Source: Candidatus Cloacimonetes bacterium HGW-Cloacimonetes-2
GTDB taxonomy: Bacteria; Cloacimonadota; Cloacimonadia; Cloacimonadales; Cloacimonadaceae
Assembly (NCBI GenBank): GCA_002842035.1
Contig: PHBP01000002.1
Location: 1-64,000, forward strand
Direction of reading: 5' to 3'
DNA length: 64,000 bases
Shown: piece by piece, positions 34,921-44,173 of the stretch
Position numbering within the stretch: position 1 is the stretch's first letter
Layout: every line of letters begins with the position of its first letter
The notes under the pieces: model-generated
Databases searched by the model: none
What the model was told of the DNA's origin: nothing
The model's input: the letters and a program-made list of their open reading frames with translations, nothing else
Program-made: the position numbers and the translations under genes

Positions 34921-34957
34921 AAGCAGGCGTCCATTTGGGCTCCTGCTTTTCTTTTTC
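34921..34957 (+). terminator. Rho-independent terminator of the HU gene
   Basis: AAGCAGG (34921-34927) pairs with CCTGCTT (34942-34948) around a 14-nt loop and is followed by a T-rich run up to 34957. It starts 18 bases after the HU stop. Confidence 0.8.
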
Positions 34958-34991
34958 CCCAATAAACCTCCTATTGGGTGATACAATCATA

Positions 34992-35080
34992 AAACCTTGC
35001 AGGGCAGTCCTATGATGCCTTTTCATGCAGGATTCAAGCAGGATAGAAGCAGGATTGATGCATCCTGCAAGCATCTATCC
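34992..35080 (+). repeat. Dispersed 11-bp-unit intergenic element, copy 4
   Basis: Head GGCAGTCCTATGATGCC... ends in TTCATGCAGG. Five WGCA-N7 units follow in exact 11-bp phase: TGCAGGATTCA (35026), AGCAGGATAGA (35037), AGCAGGATTGA (35048), TGCATCCTGCA (35059) and AGCATCTATCC (35070). It sits between the HU terminator and the dnaN promoter region. The remainder of the 308-bp gap has only TTGACG (35146-35151) as a possible -35 for dnaN. Confidence 0.8.
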
Positions 35081-35211
35081 AAAGGGAAGCGAATGAGGCG
35101 GGTCACAGAATAGACAGTGGATAGGTGACAGCCAAGCAAAAATCATTGACGAAATTGAGGGATGGATTTTTTCTGCTACGAGAAAGAAAATAAACATCCA
35201 AGGGGTGAATA

Positions 35212-36378
35212 ATGAGATTATCCATTGAAAAGAAGGACTTGATCCAGCACATACAGCATCTGGCTGCTATCGTGCCCACAAAGATCACAACCCCGATTTT
35301 GACCAATTACCTGATCGAGGTTAGCGCAGAGACAAATTCGATTCAAATTACCGCATCGGATCTGGATATTACTGCAATCGTAAAATTCCCGGCGGCTGTA
35401 ATCGAAGGCGGCACAATAGCTGTATCTGCCAGGCATCTGAACGAAATTATCTCCAGTATGCCGGACGACGTGATCAATCTTTGGAAAAATGAAGACCTCT
35501 TGGTGATCCAATGCGGCAAGATCGACTTTAAGCTGCTTTGTGCGGATCATACTCTCTATCCGATCATCCCCGTCACCAATCTAAAAGGTGCGATCAAAAT
35601 GGATGCAGAGTTATTCCAGCGAATGGTAAACAAGACCAGCTTTGCAGTTTCATCCGATACAAACAGAGCCGTGCTTACCGGAGTATGCTGGAAGATCTTT
35701 GAAAATGAACATCTGATGGCAGCCACTGACGGACGGAAGGTCGCAGAGATCAAGGTTCGAGACAACTTTATGCAAAACCAGGAAATGGCAAAAGACTCAG
35801 AGGACAATATCTTTGGCGACGGCAAAGAGTCTTATGTAGAAAAGATCATCCCGGTAAAGACCTTGAGCTTCATTCAAAAGATATATAATGCGCAGATCAA
35901 AGAGCTCAATCTGGTGATGGAACACAATAAGATGATGTTTGCCTATGGCGAATACACCGTCTTCACCAATATCCTGGAGCATAAGTATCCGGAGTATCAA
36001 AAGGCATTTGTACACGACCTACCCAATTGTCTGATCATAGATCGTGAAAAGCTCAAGACAGCCATTCGCCGTGTGGCTTTGGTGGCTCCTGATGACAATC
36101 TCCGCACACGCTTTGAAATTGACAGCGACAGATTTGAGATAAATACCAGCAATAGAGAAACCGGTGACGCCAAGCAGTTTATGGAAGATTATTCCTATCA
36201 GGGCAAACCCACCAACGTTTCCTTTAATTACAAGTTTATGCTCTCAATCCTGGAAGCTGTTGACACTGACAAGGTGAAGATACTACTGGGTTCTCCCAAA
36301 GATCCTTTGATGATCTATAATGAGATGAATCCGGAGAATCAGGAACTCACCTTCCTGCTGATGCCGCTACGGTCTTAG
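35212..36378 (+). CDS. dnaN: DNA polymerase III beta subunit (sliding clamp)
   Basis: 388 residues. The sequence follows the three-domain clamp: MRLSIEKKDLIQHIQHLAAIVP at the start, ISARHLNEI-type strands in the middle, and a C-terminus ending LTFLLMPLRS, the typical LxMPMR-like tail that lines the binding pocket. The ring-shaped dimer tethers polymerase III and repair proteins to DNA. It heads a long plus-strand operon: recF begins three bases after its stop. dnaA is not in the window, so this need not mark the origin. Confidence 0.97.
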   Translation: MRLSIEKKDLIQHIQHLAAIVPTKITTPILTNYLIEVSAETNSIQITASDLDITAIVKFPAAVIEGGTIAVSARHLNEIISSMPDDVINLWKNEDLLVIQCGKIDFKLLCADHTLYPIIPVTNLKGAIKMDAELFQRMVNKTSFAVSSDTNRAVLTGVCWKIFENEHLMAATDGRKVAEIKVRDNFMQNQEMAKDSEDNIFGDGKESYVEKIIPVKTLSFIQKIYNAQIKELNLVMEHNKMMFAYGEYTVFTNILEHKYPEYQKAFVHDLPNCLIIDREKLKTAIRRVALVAPDDNLRTRFEIDSDRFEINTSNRETGDAKQFMEDYSYQGKPTNVSFNYKFMLSILEAVDTDKVKILLGSPKDPLMIYNEMNPENQELTFLLMPLRS

Positions 36379-36381
36379 GAA

Positions 36382-37461
36382 TTGCTGCTTCAGTCCATAG
36401 AACTGCAAGATTTTCGTAATTACGCCTCAGGCAGTTTTGATTTTGCTGCCACCGGGAATCTGGTGGTGGGAGCGAATGGCTCCGGCAAGACGAACCTGCT
36501 TGAGGCGGTAGCTTATTGCGGCTTGGGAAAATCAATCAGGTTTCACGGTGATGATGAGCTACTGCGGATCGGAGCGCAAGCTTTCCGAATCAAAGCAGAC
36601 TTTCTATTGGATACAGGGCTGAATATGCAGATCACTTTCAGCTTTGCCAATCGCAAGAAAAACCTCCATATCGATCAGCTTCCGATCAGGCAGTTAAGCA
36701 GAATCTTCGAGGCTGTGAAAGTGATCTATTGTGCACCTGAGGATATCAACCTGGTGGGTGGAAGCCCCAAGACAAGGCGTCAATACTTTGACCTGGCGAT
36801 ATCGCAGCTCTTCCCGGAGTATATTGTACAGCTCAGAAACTATCTTCATATTGTTGAGCAGCGTAATAGCCTCCTAAAAACTCAGTATGTCAAAGAGCTC
36901 AAGCTAAGCTGGGATATCCGTTTTATTGAGGCATTGAAGCAGGTCCTGGCGTACAGACTGAAGTATCTGGCTCTGATCAATGAGCGGTTGGATGCCAGTT
37001 ACAGAGACCTTTCAAAGACGGTCAAGCAACTTAAGGTTGCTTACAAGAGCTCAGGAGGACATTCAATCGGCACAAGCGCTACTACTGAGGAGTACTTGGC
37101 TTATTTGGGACAAATCGAGAGCCGGGAAAGAAATGCAGAACGCAGCCTAATAGGTGCTCATCTTGATGATTATCAGATGCTGCTCAATGACCGGGATCTG
37201 AAGGTTTATGGCTCGGGAGGGCAGAAACGAATCTCGGTGATTGTCCTGAAACTGGTGCAGGCAGGGATGGTGGAAGAACTGACCCGGGTAAAGCCGATTA
37301 TGCTCTTTGACGATATCTTTGCCGAGCTGGATCTTGATCACTCACAGAGGATCAGGATGCTGGTTGACAAGCGATATCAAGTCCTGATTACCTCTCCCAA
37401 GCACGATCTGAACGAGATCTGGAGCAATCTGGCTTTGATTGATCTGGAGCAGATCAAATGA
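36382..37461 (+). CDS. recF: DNA replication/repair protein RecF
   Basis: 359 residues. Walker A is GANGSGKTNLL (30-40), the ABC-type signature is GSGGQKRISVIVLKL, and Walker B is IMLFDDIFAELD. The first segment, LLQSIELQDFRNYAS, is standard for RecF. The only plausible start is TTG at 36382, three bases after the dnaN stop; the next ATG would delete the P-loop. The weak AGGA over the dnaN stop suggests translational coupling. RecF loads RecA at gapped DNA together with RecO and RecR. Confidence 0.96.
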   Translation: MLLQSIELQDFRNYASGSFDFAATGNLVVGANGSGKTNLLEAVAYCGLGKSIRFHGDDELLRIGAQAFRIKADFLLDTGLNMQITFSFANRKKNLHIDQLPIRQLSRIFEAVKVIYCAPEDINLVGGSPKTRRQYFDLAISQLFPEYIVQLRNYLHIVEQRNSLLKTQYVKELKLSWDIRFIEALKQVLAYRLKYLALINERLDASYRDLSKTVKQLKVAYKSSGGHSIGTSATTEEYLAYLGQIESRERNAERSLIGAHLDDYQMLLNDRDLKVYGSGGQKRISVIVLKLVQAGMVEELTRVKPIMLFDDIFAELDLDHSQRIRMLVDKRYQVLITSPKHDLNEIWSNLALIDLEQIK

Positions 37462-38699
37462 AGCTAAAGAAGTCGCTCTTTGGCTGGATGATGTACGACT
37501 TTGCCAATTCGGCATTTACTACTATCATCGTGAGTGTGGTCTATTCAGCTTACTTTGCCGGTAAGGTGGTGGGTGGAGATAGTGGACTCGGAGAGATGTT
37601 GTGGGGGAGAGCGATTGGTATCTCGATGGCTATGGTCGCGATCTCGGCTCCTATCCTGGGCGCGGTGGCAGACTTTTCACGTGCCAAGAAACGGCTGCTC
37701 TTCATCAATCTCTATCTTACGGCGGTCTTTACCGCTCTCTTGTACTTTATTCAAGCCGGTGATGTGTTTTTGGGTATGCTCTTCTTTATCATAGCGAACT
37801 ATGGCTTCAATAGCGCTAATGTCTTTTATGATTCCTTTTTACCGGATATAGCCAAGCCTGAGGATATTGGAAAGGTATCCGGTTATGGCTGGGCATTGGG
37901 CTATGTGGGCGGACTGCTGGCGCTGCTCTACTCGTTGGTCTTGATCAAGATCAATGTAAGGCTGGTCTTTCCTGCGATAGCTCTGCATCTTTTGGTGTTT
38001 TCGAGCTTTATGCTTGTCTGGCTCAAGGAATTCCGGCGTCCATCCAAAAGGACTAATTACCTTAGAGTAGCTTATCAGCGGATAAGATTCTCTATCACTC
38101 ATATTAAAAAGTTACCGCAACTCCTGCGTTTTATATTCAGCTATTTTATCTATAATGATGGTATTACGACTGTGATAGCCTTTGCATCGATCTATGGGAT
38201 TCAAAGATTTGGGATGACAACTCAGCAAATGATAGTATATTTCATACTTGCTCAAGTGACTTCCATCATAGGGGCAGCAGGCTTTGGACTGGTATCAGAT
38301 AGGTGGAATGCCAAGCTCTCGCTAAATCTATCATTGGTGATCTGGATAACTGTTGTCATCTGGGCATTCTTCTGCGATAGTGCTAAGGAGTACTATTATG
38401 TAGGTTTATTGGCAGGTCTGGCAATTGGTAGCAGCCAGGCAAACAGCAGAACAATTCTGTCTCAACTCACGCCATATTCAAAGCAGGCGGAGTTCTTTGG
38501 TTTTTATGCCTTGACAGGGAGATTGTCTGCAATAATCGGTCCTATATTGTACGGATGGATCGCACATAAAACTGGAGATATCCGTTGGTCGATCCTTTCC
38601 CTGATTGTGTTTTTCGTGATGGGGTGGATACTCCTGAACACAGTAAATCTCTCAGAAGGAATCAAGCAAGCTACTCTGTTGCAGGATTCCATAGACTAG
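37458..38699 (+). CDS. MFS transporter of the UMF1 (Atg22-like) family
   Basis: 413 residues with about twelve membrane segments. The N-terminal phrase LFGWMMYDFANSAFTTIIVSVVY is diagnostic of the UMF1 group, together with ANYGFNSANVFYDSFLPDIA and the SRTILSQLTP loop. Bacterial UMF1 proteins are uncharacterised exporters or amino-acid carriers related to vacuolar Atg22. The ATG overlaps the recF stop (ATGA), so it is translated with recF. The grouping with replication genes looks accidental. Confidence 0.9.
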   Translation: MKLKKSLFGWMMYDFANSAFTTIIVSVVYSAYFAGKVVGGDSGLGEMLWGRAIGISMAMVAISAPILGAVADFSRAKKRLLFINLYLTAVFTALLYFIQAGDVFLGMLFFIIANYGFNSANVFYDSFLPDIAKPEDIGKVSGYGWALGYVGGLLALLYSLVLIKINVRLVFPAIALHLLVFSSFMLVWLKEFRRPSKRTNYLRVAYQRIRFSITHIKKLPQLLRFIFSYFIYNDGITTVIAFASIYGIQRFGMTTQQMIVYFILAQVTSIIGAAGFGLVSDRWNAKLSLNLSLVIWITVVIWAFFCDSAKEYYYVGLLAGLAIGSSQANSRTILSQLTPYSKQAEFFGFYALTGRLSAIIGPILYGWIAHKTGDIRWSILSLIVFFVMGWILLNTVNLSEGIKQATLLQDSID

Positions 38700-38714
38700 C
38701 CTAAGGAGAAGGAA

Positions 38715-39767
38715 ATGAAAAAGATAATGCTGATATTAGTTGCTGTACTGGCAATGCTGATGCTTACAAGCTGTGGCAAAGACCAAAGAGTCCTGTATGT
38801 ATTCAATTGGACGGATTACATCGATCCGGGCTTGATTGAGCGCTTTGAAGAGGAGAACAACTGCAAGGTAAAGCTCAGCACATACGACTCCAATGAAAAT
38901 ATGCTTATTAAGATCAAGAGCTCCAGAGAGTCATTTGATCTTGTATTTCCCTCGGGTGACCACGTTACTATTATGAGTCAGAGCGAGCTTTTGGAGCCTT
39001 TGGACAAGACCAAACTCTTAAACTATCCAAATCTTGATCCTGCACTCCTTCAGAAAGCAGAGACTTTTGATCCCGGCAACAAGTATTCCATCCCTTACTT
39101 CTGGGGACTCACCGGAATGATCTATAACAAGAGCTTTGTGAATGAAGAGATCATCACTTCAAGAAGCTGGAACATACTGGCAAATGATTTCTTCAAAACC
39201 AAGAACAAAGTAACTATGCTGGATGATGCCAGGGAAGTTGTCGGTGCTGCTCTGATCTATTCCGGATACGATCTCAATGACACGTCAGAAGCTGCAATTG
39301 CCAAAGCCAGGGAAGTTCTCAGTGTTTGGGATCAAAACATTACTCAGTTTGATAGTGACAGCTACAAGAACGAAGTGCAGGATGGTACAAGCTGGCTTGC
39401 TCAAGCTTACAATGGTGATGCATTGCAGCTGATGGAGCAAAACCAGGACTTGGGTTTCTTCCTGCCTGCTGAGGGAACCAGCCTTTGGATGGACAATGTT
39501 GTGATCCTGAAGTCTTCAAAGAATAAAGACCTTGCTTACAAGTTTATCGACTTTCTCTTGGATGCAGAGAACGCCAAGGTCAATTCCGAATACACACAAT
39601 ATGCCACTCCCAACAAAGCAGCCAGCGAGATGATTTCCACTGAGCTCTCCGGCAATCCTCTGATCTACCCCTCACAGGAGTATCTGGATAAGTGCTATAT
39701 GATCAAGTTTTTGGGAGAAGATATAAAGAAGATAGATTCTGTCTATGAATCCATCAAGATGCAATAA
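38715..39767 (+). CDS. PotD-like polyamine-binding lipoprotein (orphan)
   Basis: 350 residues. The lipoprotein signal is MKKIMLILVAVLAMLMLTSC, with C20 as the lipid-attachment site. The mature protein opens with VLYVFNWTDYIDPGLIERFE, the signature of spermidine/putrescine-binding PotD and PotF. YFWGLTGMIYNK and LWMDNVVILKSSKNKDLAYKFIDFLLD also fit. It would present a polyamine to an ABC importer, yet no potA, potB or potC is here. GGAG lies before the ATG, and aspS follows after 14 bases. Confidence 0.88.
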   Translation: MKKIMLILVAVLAMLMLTSCGKDQRVLYVFNWTDYIDPGLIERFEEENNCKVKLSTYDSNENMLIKIKSSRESFDLVFPSGDHVTIMSQSELLEPLDKTKLLNYPNLDPALLQKAETFDPGNKYSIPYFWGLTGMIYNKSFVNEEIITSRSWNILANDFFKTKNKVTMLDDAREVVGAALIYSGYDLNDTSEAAIAKAREVLSVWDQNITQFDSDSYKNEVQDGTSWLAQAYNGDALQLMEQNQDLGFFLPAEGTSLWMDNVVILKSSKNKDLAYKFIDFLLDAENAKVNSEYTQYATPNKAASEMISTELSGNPLIYPSQEYLDKCYMIKFLGEDIKKIDSVYESIKMQ

Positions 39768-39781
39768 GTATAGGAGTATAA

Positions 39782-41563
39782 ATGCTGGAAAATCTGGGAG
39801 CGCTAAAGCGTAGCCACTATTGTGGTGATCTAAGGAACAACGACGCAGGCACTATCGTGAGCCTGATGGGCTGGGTGCACAAACGCAGAGATCTCGGTGG
39901 CTTGATCTTTATTGACCTGAGAGATGTAAAAGGTTTGGTGCAGGTCGTGATTGATCCTGCTAACCAAGCTATCTTTTCAAAGGCTGAAAGAGTACGTAAC
40001 GAGTATGTACTTCACGTAGAAGGAACAGTAAAGCTTAGAGAAGGCTCAAACGTTAATACCAATCTTGCCACAGGTGCGATTGAAGTCCTGGTAAGTGATA
40101 TCCACATACTCAACGACACAGCTCCTCTGCCTATCCAGCTCAATGAAGCTGCTATGGCAGACGAAGACCTTCGTCTCACCTACAGATACCTCGATTTACG
40201 CAGAGAAAAGCTCCAGAAGATACTTATCACCAGACATAATGTAAGCCGTGTGATCCGGGATTTTCTCAATAACGAACGCTTTTACGAGCTTGAGACCCCC
40301 ATCCTGATGAAGAGTACTCCCGAAGGTGCGAGGGACTATCTCGTGCCCAGCCGTGTACATCCCGGAAAGTTCTACGCTCTGCCCCAATCACCCCAAATCT
40401 TCAAGCAACTCCTGATGATCGCAGGTTTTGACCGCTATTACCAGATTGCCCGTTGCTTCCGTGATGAAGACCTACGGGCAGACCGGCAGCCTGAATTTAC
40501 ACAGCTCGATATTGAGCTCAGCTTTGTCTCGCAAGAAGAGATCTTCGACCTGCTGGAACGCCTTATGCAGCGCATCTTCAAAGAAGTATCCTCAATAGAT
40601 ATAGCCATCCCCTTCCAAATGCTTAGTTATCACGAGGCTATGAACAGATTTGGCTGTGACAAACCTGATCTGCGCTTTGGAATGGAGCTTGTCGAGCTCT
40701 CCGAAGTCTTTACCTCATCAAGTTTTGCGGTCTTCCAATCTGCTTTGGCTGCCAATGGCGTTGTAAAAGCTATTGTCATACCCGGCGGAGCCAAATACTC
40801 CAGAAAGCAACAGGATGAACTGGTCGAGCTTGCCAAACACAATGGCGGTAAAGGTCTGGCATTTGTCAAAGTTACTGCCAATGGCCTCGATGCCGGCATC
40901 AGCAAGTTCATCACCGATGATGAAGCCAAATCCCTGCTGGATGCTACCAAGGCTCAAGATGGAGATATGATAGCTTTCGCAGCAGATACTTGGGAGATGA
41001 GTTGCAAGATATTGGCTGCAGTTCGCAACCAGATCGCTCTTCAAGAGAAGATGATTCCCGAGAACAGCTTTGCTTTCGTCTGGATCACCGACTTCCCGCT
41101 TTTTAACTGGAACGAAGACCAACAGCGCTGGGAACCCGCTCATCATATGTTCACTCTCCCCAGAGAGGAGCACATCCCCTGGCTCACTATGCCGGAGAAC
41201 TACGGCAAGATACTAGGGCAGCTCTACGATCTCGTTTGCAACGGTATGGAGCTCTCCTCAGGCAGTATCAGATGCCACCGTTACGATATCCAAAAGCAGA
41301 TCTTTGACGTCCTCGGCTTTGACGAAGAGGAGCTAAAGGATCGCTTTGGTTTCTTCCTCGATGCCCTGAAGTATGGCACTCCGCCCCACGGAGGCATTGC
41401 TCCCGGTCTTGACCGCCTCGTAATGATCATCACCGGAGCAGAATCCATCCGTGATGTCATTGCCTTCCCAAAAACACTGAAAGCAACAGACTTGATGAAC
41501 CAAGCACCCAGCGAAGTACCCGCAGCACAATGGCAGGAATTGCACCTCAAACCCGCAGAATAG
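39782..41563 (+). CDS. aspS: Aspartyl-tRNA synthetase
   Basis: 593 residues, typical of the bacterial enzyme with its inserted GAD domain. The N-terminal OB fold carries [19 protein letters not shown]. Class II motif 2 is [20 protein letters not shown] and motif 3 is [11 protein letters not shown]. The ending [10 protein letters not shown] is standard. It charges tRNA-Asp. Whether it is discriminating or non-discriminating cannot be told from the sequence alone. AGGAG precedes the ATG by five bases. The 3' end overlaps purN by 34 bp. Confidence 0.97.
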   Translation: MLENLGALKRSHYCGDLRNNDAGTIVSLMGWVHKRRDLGGLIFIDLRDVKGLVQVVIDPANQAIFSKAERVRNEYVLHVEGTVKLREGSNVNTNLATGAIEVLVSDIHILNDTAPLPIQLNEAAMADEDLRLTYRYLDLRREKLQKILITRHNVSRVIRDFLNNERFYELETPILMKSTPEGARDYLVPSRVHPGKFYALPQSPQIFKQLLMIAGFDRYYQIARCFRDEDLRADRQPEFTQLDIELSFVSQEEIFDLLERLMQRIFKEVSSIDIAIPFQMLSYHEAMNRFGCDKPDLRFGMELVELSEVFTSSSFAVFQSALAANGVVKAIVIPGGAKYSRKQQDELVELAKHNGGKGLAFVKVTANGLDAGISKFITDDEAKSLLDATKAQDGDMIAFAADTWEMSCKILAAVRNQIALQEKMIPENSFAFVWITDFPLFNWNEDQQRWEPAHHMFTLPREEHIPWLTMPENYGKILGQLYDLVCNGMELSSGSIRCHRYDIQKQIFDVLGFDEEELKDRFGFFLDALKYGTPPHGGIAPGLDRLVMIITGAESIRDVIAFPKTLKATDLMNQAPSEVPAAQWQELHLKPAE

Positions 41564-42132
41564 CCGTTGTCACCAGCGGTAACAGCCGCGGTTCAAACCT
41601 GCGCGCTATCCACGATGCCTTCCGAAATGGAGCTTATCCGGTAGAGATCGCCTTGTGCATCGTCACCAAGCGCAGCGCTCCGATTGTAACTCTCTGCCAG
41701 GATAAAGGCATACCGGTAGAATTTATCTCCAGCAAGGATCTTAGCACCTTTGAGACGAAACTGAGATCCCTGCTGGATGAATATCAGATCGATCTCATCG
41801 CGCTAGCCGGATTTCTCAAGAAACTATCCATCAGCTTTATCCGTGATCTTACCATCCCAATCCTCAATATCCATCCTGCTTTATTACCCCGATATGGAGG
41901 AGAGGGGATGTACGGGATCAAGGTGCACGAAGCTGTCTTTTCTGCTCGGGAAAAGCGTTCTGGTGCTACCGTCCACTACGTCAATCGCGATTATGATAGC
42001 GGTAGGGTTGTTCTGCAGGAAGCCATCGATATCACTGATTGCACCAGCCCGCAGGACATTGCTGCCAAAGTCCTCAAAGTCGAGCACCATATCTACGCCA
42101 AAGCAATTCTCAAAGTCCTCAAAATACATTGA
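41530..42132 (+). CDS. purN: Phosphoribosylglycinamide formyltransferase
   Basis: 200 residues. The catalytic triad of GAR transformylase is visible as N113 and H115 ([12 protein letters not shown]) and D156 (RDYDSG). The phosphate-binding loop [13 protein letters not shown] is one or two residues longer than in the E. coli enzyme. It transfers a formyl group from 10-formyl-tetrahydrofolate in step three of purine synthesis. The ATG lies inside aspS, a 34-bp overlap; no later ATG would keep the first strand, so the overlap is probably real. Confidence 0.93.
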   Translation: MAGIAPQTRRIAVVTSGNSRGSNLRAIHDAFRNGAYPVEIALCIVTKRSAPIVTLCQDKGIPVEFISSKDLSTFETKLRSLLDEYQIDLIALAGFLKKLSISFIRDLTIPILNIHPALLPRYGGEGMYGIKVHEAVFSAREKRSGATVHYVNRDYDSGRVVLQEAIDITDCTSPQDIAAKVLKVEHHIYAKAILKVLKIH

Positions 42133-42134
42133 TT

Positions 42135-43409
42135 ATGAAGACCCGCATCGCGATCAGCACTCTTGGCTGCAAGATCAACCAATCCGAATCAGCAGGAATT
42201 ATCAGCCAATTCGATCCGGATAGCATTGAATTGGTAGATTTTGAGCAAGACGCTGATATCTATATAGTTAATACTTGCACAGTGACAAACCGCACAGACT
42301 ACAAAAGTCGTAATCTGATTCGTAAGGCACTGGAGCATAAGAATAAACACCACAATGTTAAAGTTATAGTTACGGGATGCTACTCTCAACGCAGTAGGGA
42401 AGAGGTCTTGGAGCTGGGTGATATTGACCTTGTAGTCGATAATCAAAACAAAATCGTCATCAAAGCGCTGATTGAAGACTCCAGCTATCAATTTAAGGAC
42501 ATTATGGAGGCGGACGAATTCGCTTTCCACCTGCAGAGCAGTATGTCCGATAACAGCCGCGCCTTCCAAAAGATACAGGATGGCTGCGATTACTATTGCA
42601 GCTACTGCGCGGTGCCTTACGCCCGCGGCCACATTCGCAGCGCAAAGCTAAAGGATGTCATTACCCAGGCTGAACTCTTTGTTGCCAATGGCTACCGCGA
42701 GATTGTCCTGGGTGGAGTCAATCTTGCGCTTTACCGGGATGGCAAAAACGATCTGGCTGAAGTGGTTAAAGCCCTTTCAAACATCAATGGCTTAGAGATT
42801 CTGAGGCTTAGTTCTCTGGAACCGCAATTACTCTCTGAGAGACTGCTTGAGGCTGTCAAATCATCTCCGATCCTTGCTCCGCACTTCCACATAGCTATCC
42901 AATCCGGCTGCGATGCTGTTTTAAACAGGATGAAGCGTGTCTACGATACAGCTCTCTTGAGAGACAAATTCGCCCAATTGATCTCCATCTTTCCTGATGC
43001 TGCCATTGGTGGTGACGTGATCGTAGGCTTTCCGGGGGAGACCTCTGAAGATTATAAGCAGACATTGAATTTCCTGGATAGCTCTCCACTCACCTATTTG
43101 CATGTCTTTGCCTATTCCAAGCGCAAGGGCACTCCTGCAGCTGCAATGCCTCAGCAAATAGTTGGTGAAGTCAAGAAGGAACGCTCCAGAGCCCTTATGC
43201 AGCTTTCAGACGCCAAAAAGAATGAATACATAAGCAGTATGATAATCAATAAGACGCCAATTCGGGGTGTAGTCGAATCGATTGATCAGGGTATCCCAAC
43301 TTTCCTCTCCGATCATTACATCCGGGCATTTACTACGACCCCTTGCCAGCAGGGGCAGGTAATCAGCATTATTCCCTCCCAGCCTCATCTTGACGGCGTA
43401 ATGGGCTAA
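42135..43409 (+). CDS. mtaB: tRNA (t6A37) methylthiotransferase MtaB
   Basis: 424 residues from the ATG at 42135, two bases after the purN stop; an upstream in-frame ATG within purN is unlikely. The three auxiliary-cluster cysteines are C12 (LGCKIN), C48 (NTCTV) and C82 (TGCYS). The radical-SAM cysteines are C151, C155 and C158 in CDYYCSYCAVPYARG. This is the MiaB family, and the LGCKINQSES start favours MtaB, which makes ms2t6A at position 37 of tRNAs reading ANN codons. It is the last gene of the dnaN operon. Confidence 0.93.
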   Translation: MKTRIAISTLGCKINQSESAGIISQFDPDSIELVDFEQDADIYIVNTCTVTNRTDYKSRNLIRKALEHKNKHHNVKVIVTGCYSQRSREEVLELGDIDLVVDNQNKIVIKALIEDSSYQFKDIMEADEFAFHLQSSMSDNSRAFQKIQDGCDYYCSYCAVPYARGHIRSAKLKDVITQAELFVANGYREIVLGGVNLALYRDGKNDLAEVVKALSNINGLEILRLSSLEPQLLSERLLEAVKSSPILAPHFHIAIQSGCDAVLNRMKRVYDTALLRDKFAQLISIFPDAAIGGDVIVGFPGETSEDYKQTLNFLDSSPLTYLHVFAYSKRKGTPAAAMPQQIVGEVKKERSRALMQLSDAKKNEYISSMIINKTPIRGVVESIDQGIPTFLSDHYIRAFTTTPCQQGQVISIIPSQPHLDGVMG

Positions 43410-43456
43410 GCCTTTTCCTCTTTCTTTCCTAGGCTCGATCGTTCACTGCAAGCAGC

Positions 43457-43488
43457 TATCTCCCACGATTCTCCCACAAAGAGGGAGA
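43457..43488 (-). repeat. GTGGGAGA inverted-repeat module, copy 2
   Basis: The reverse complement differs from 6405-6436 at one base in 32. The mismatch (A to T) shortens the left arm of the outer hairpin. Beyond it, GATCGAGCCTAGG matches GACCGAGCCTAAG after copy 1. It lies in the 366-bp gap between the convergent mtaB and the gene ending at 43776. Confidence 0.8.
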
Positions 43489-43560
43489 AAAGTGGCTGTA
43501 AGGAGGGAGAGATGTATGAGCGAGTTTTAGTAGAGGCTGTGTGAACTGCGCTCCCATTGA

Positions 43561-43633
43561 TAAGATGTATGAATCCTGCTTCTACCCTGCTTGAATCCTG
43601 CATGAGCAAGCATGATAAAGCTGTCCTGCAATG
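43561..43633 (-). repeat. Dispersed 11-bp-unit intergenic element, copy 2
   Basis: Read on the minus strand: CATTGCAG, head GACAGCTTTATCATGC..., then TGCAGGATTCA, AGCAGGGTAGA and AGCAGGATTCA, closing with TACATCTTATC. It is the most diverged of the copies with three units. With the GTGGGAGA module about 70 bp further on, it repeats the composite layout of copy 1 in inverted orientation. No gene is seen in the gap 43410-43775. Confidence 0.8.
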
Positions 43634-43732
43634 AATTACGAGATATCAATTGAAAAGGGGCTCAAGGAAGATCGTTGAGTAGCAGATAGTTATGGCAGGA
43701 AAGAAACACCCACAGATATCAGGCAATAAGAA

Positions 43733-43755
43733 AAGCGGATCAAATTGACCCGCTT
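43733..43755 (-). terminator. Terminator for the minus-strand gene ending at 43776
   Basis: AAGCGG (43733-43738) and CCGCTT (43750-43755) pair, with an inner TCAA/TTGA extension after one mismatch. On the minus strand the stem is followed by TTCTTATTG, a modest T-rich tail. It lies 20 bases after the stop. Confidence 0.65.
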
Positions 43756-43775
43756 CTTTATGATAAGGGATTTAC

Positions 43776-44153
43776 TTATATTTCTTCGGCTTCTTCTTCG
43801 CCTTCGGGGCTGGAATCTTCTTCTTCCTCTTCGGTGCCGAGAGCGGCGATGGTGATATCGATCGAGCACTTACCCAGATCCGGGTAGAAGTCGTCTATGT
43901 ATTCACGAACGGTGGTCTCGATATCAGTGTGTTTATCGAGGGTTTCCTGGTTGAAATAGAGCTTGATCCAGATATTGTTCAATCCGGATTTGAAGCTGCA
44001 TTTGGGCATTTCGCCATAGACATTGTTCAAGAATTCGGGTAAGGACTTGGAAAGCTTAATGCTGCCATTAACCCGCTTGTAAGCTTTGTAACCGAAATGT
44101 GCTGCCAGGGCAGTTCCACCAATAACCAGAAGGGACTTCACGAGCTTTTTCAT
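43776..44153 (-). CDS. Small hypothetical protein with N-terminal membrane segment and acidic tail
   Basis: 125 residues; no family recognised. Residues 5-20 (VKSLLVIGGTALAAHF) can span or anchor in the membrane. A folded alpha/beta part of about 80 residues follows, with strands such as NNIWIKLYFNQETLD and KCSIDITIAALG. The last 18 residues are almost all Glu, Asp or Ser (EEEEEDSSPEGEEEAEEI). AGAGG precedes the ATG. It lies 20 bp downstream of the OB-fold gene and may share its transcript. A function cannot be given. Confidence 0.75.
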   Translation of the reverse strand: MKKLVKSLLVIGGTALAAHFGYKAYKRVNGSIKLSKSLPEFLNNVYGEMPKCSFKSGLNNIWIKLYFNQETLDKHTDIETTVREYIDDFYPDLGKCSIDITIAALGTEEEEEDSSPEGEEEAEEI

Positions 44154-44173
44154 TGTCTTTACCTCTTTATGTG

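Noticed and set aside
34592-35074. Minus-strand open frame across the HU gene and repeat copy 4
   Set aside because: It reads through the HU gene, its terminator and a dispersed repeat, and has no coding features.
35101-35220. Replication origin near dnaN/recF
   Set aside because: No dnaA gene and no cluster of DnaA boxes. A single TTATCCA near the dnaN start is not enough.
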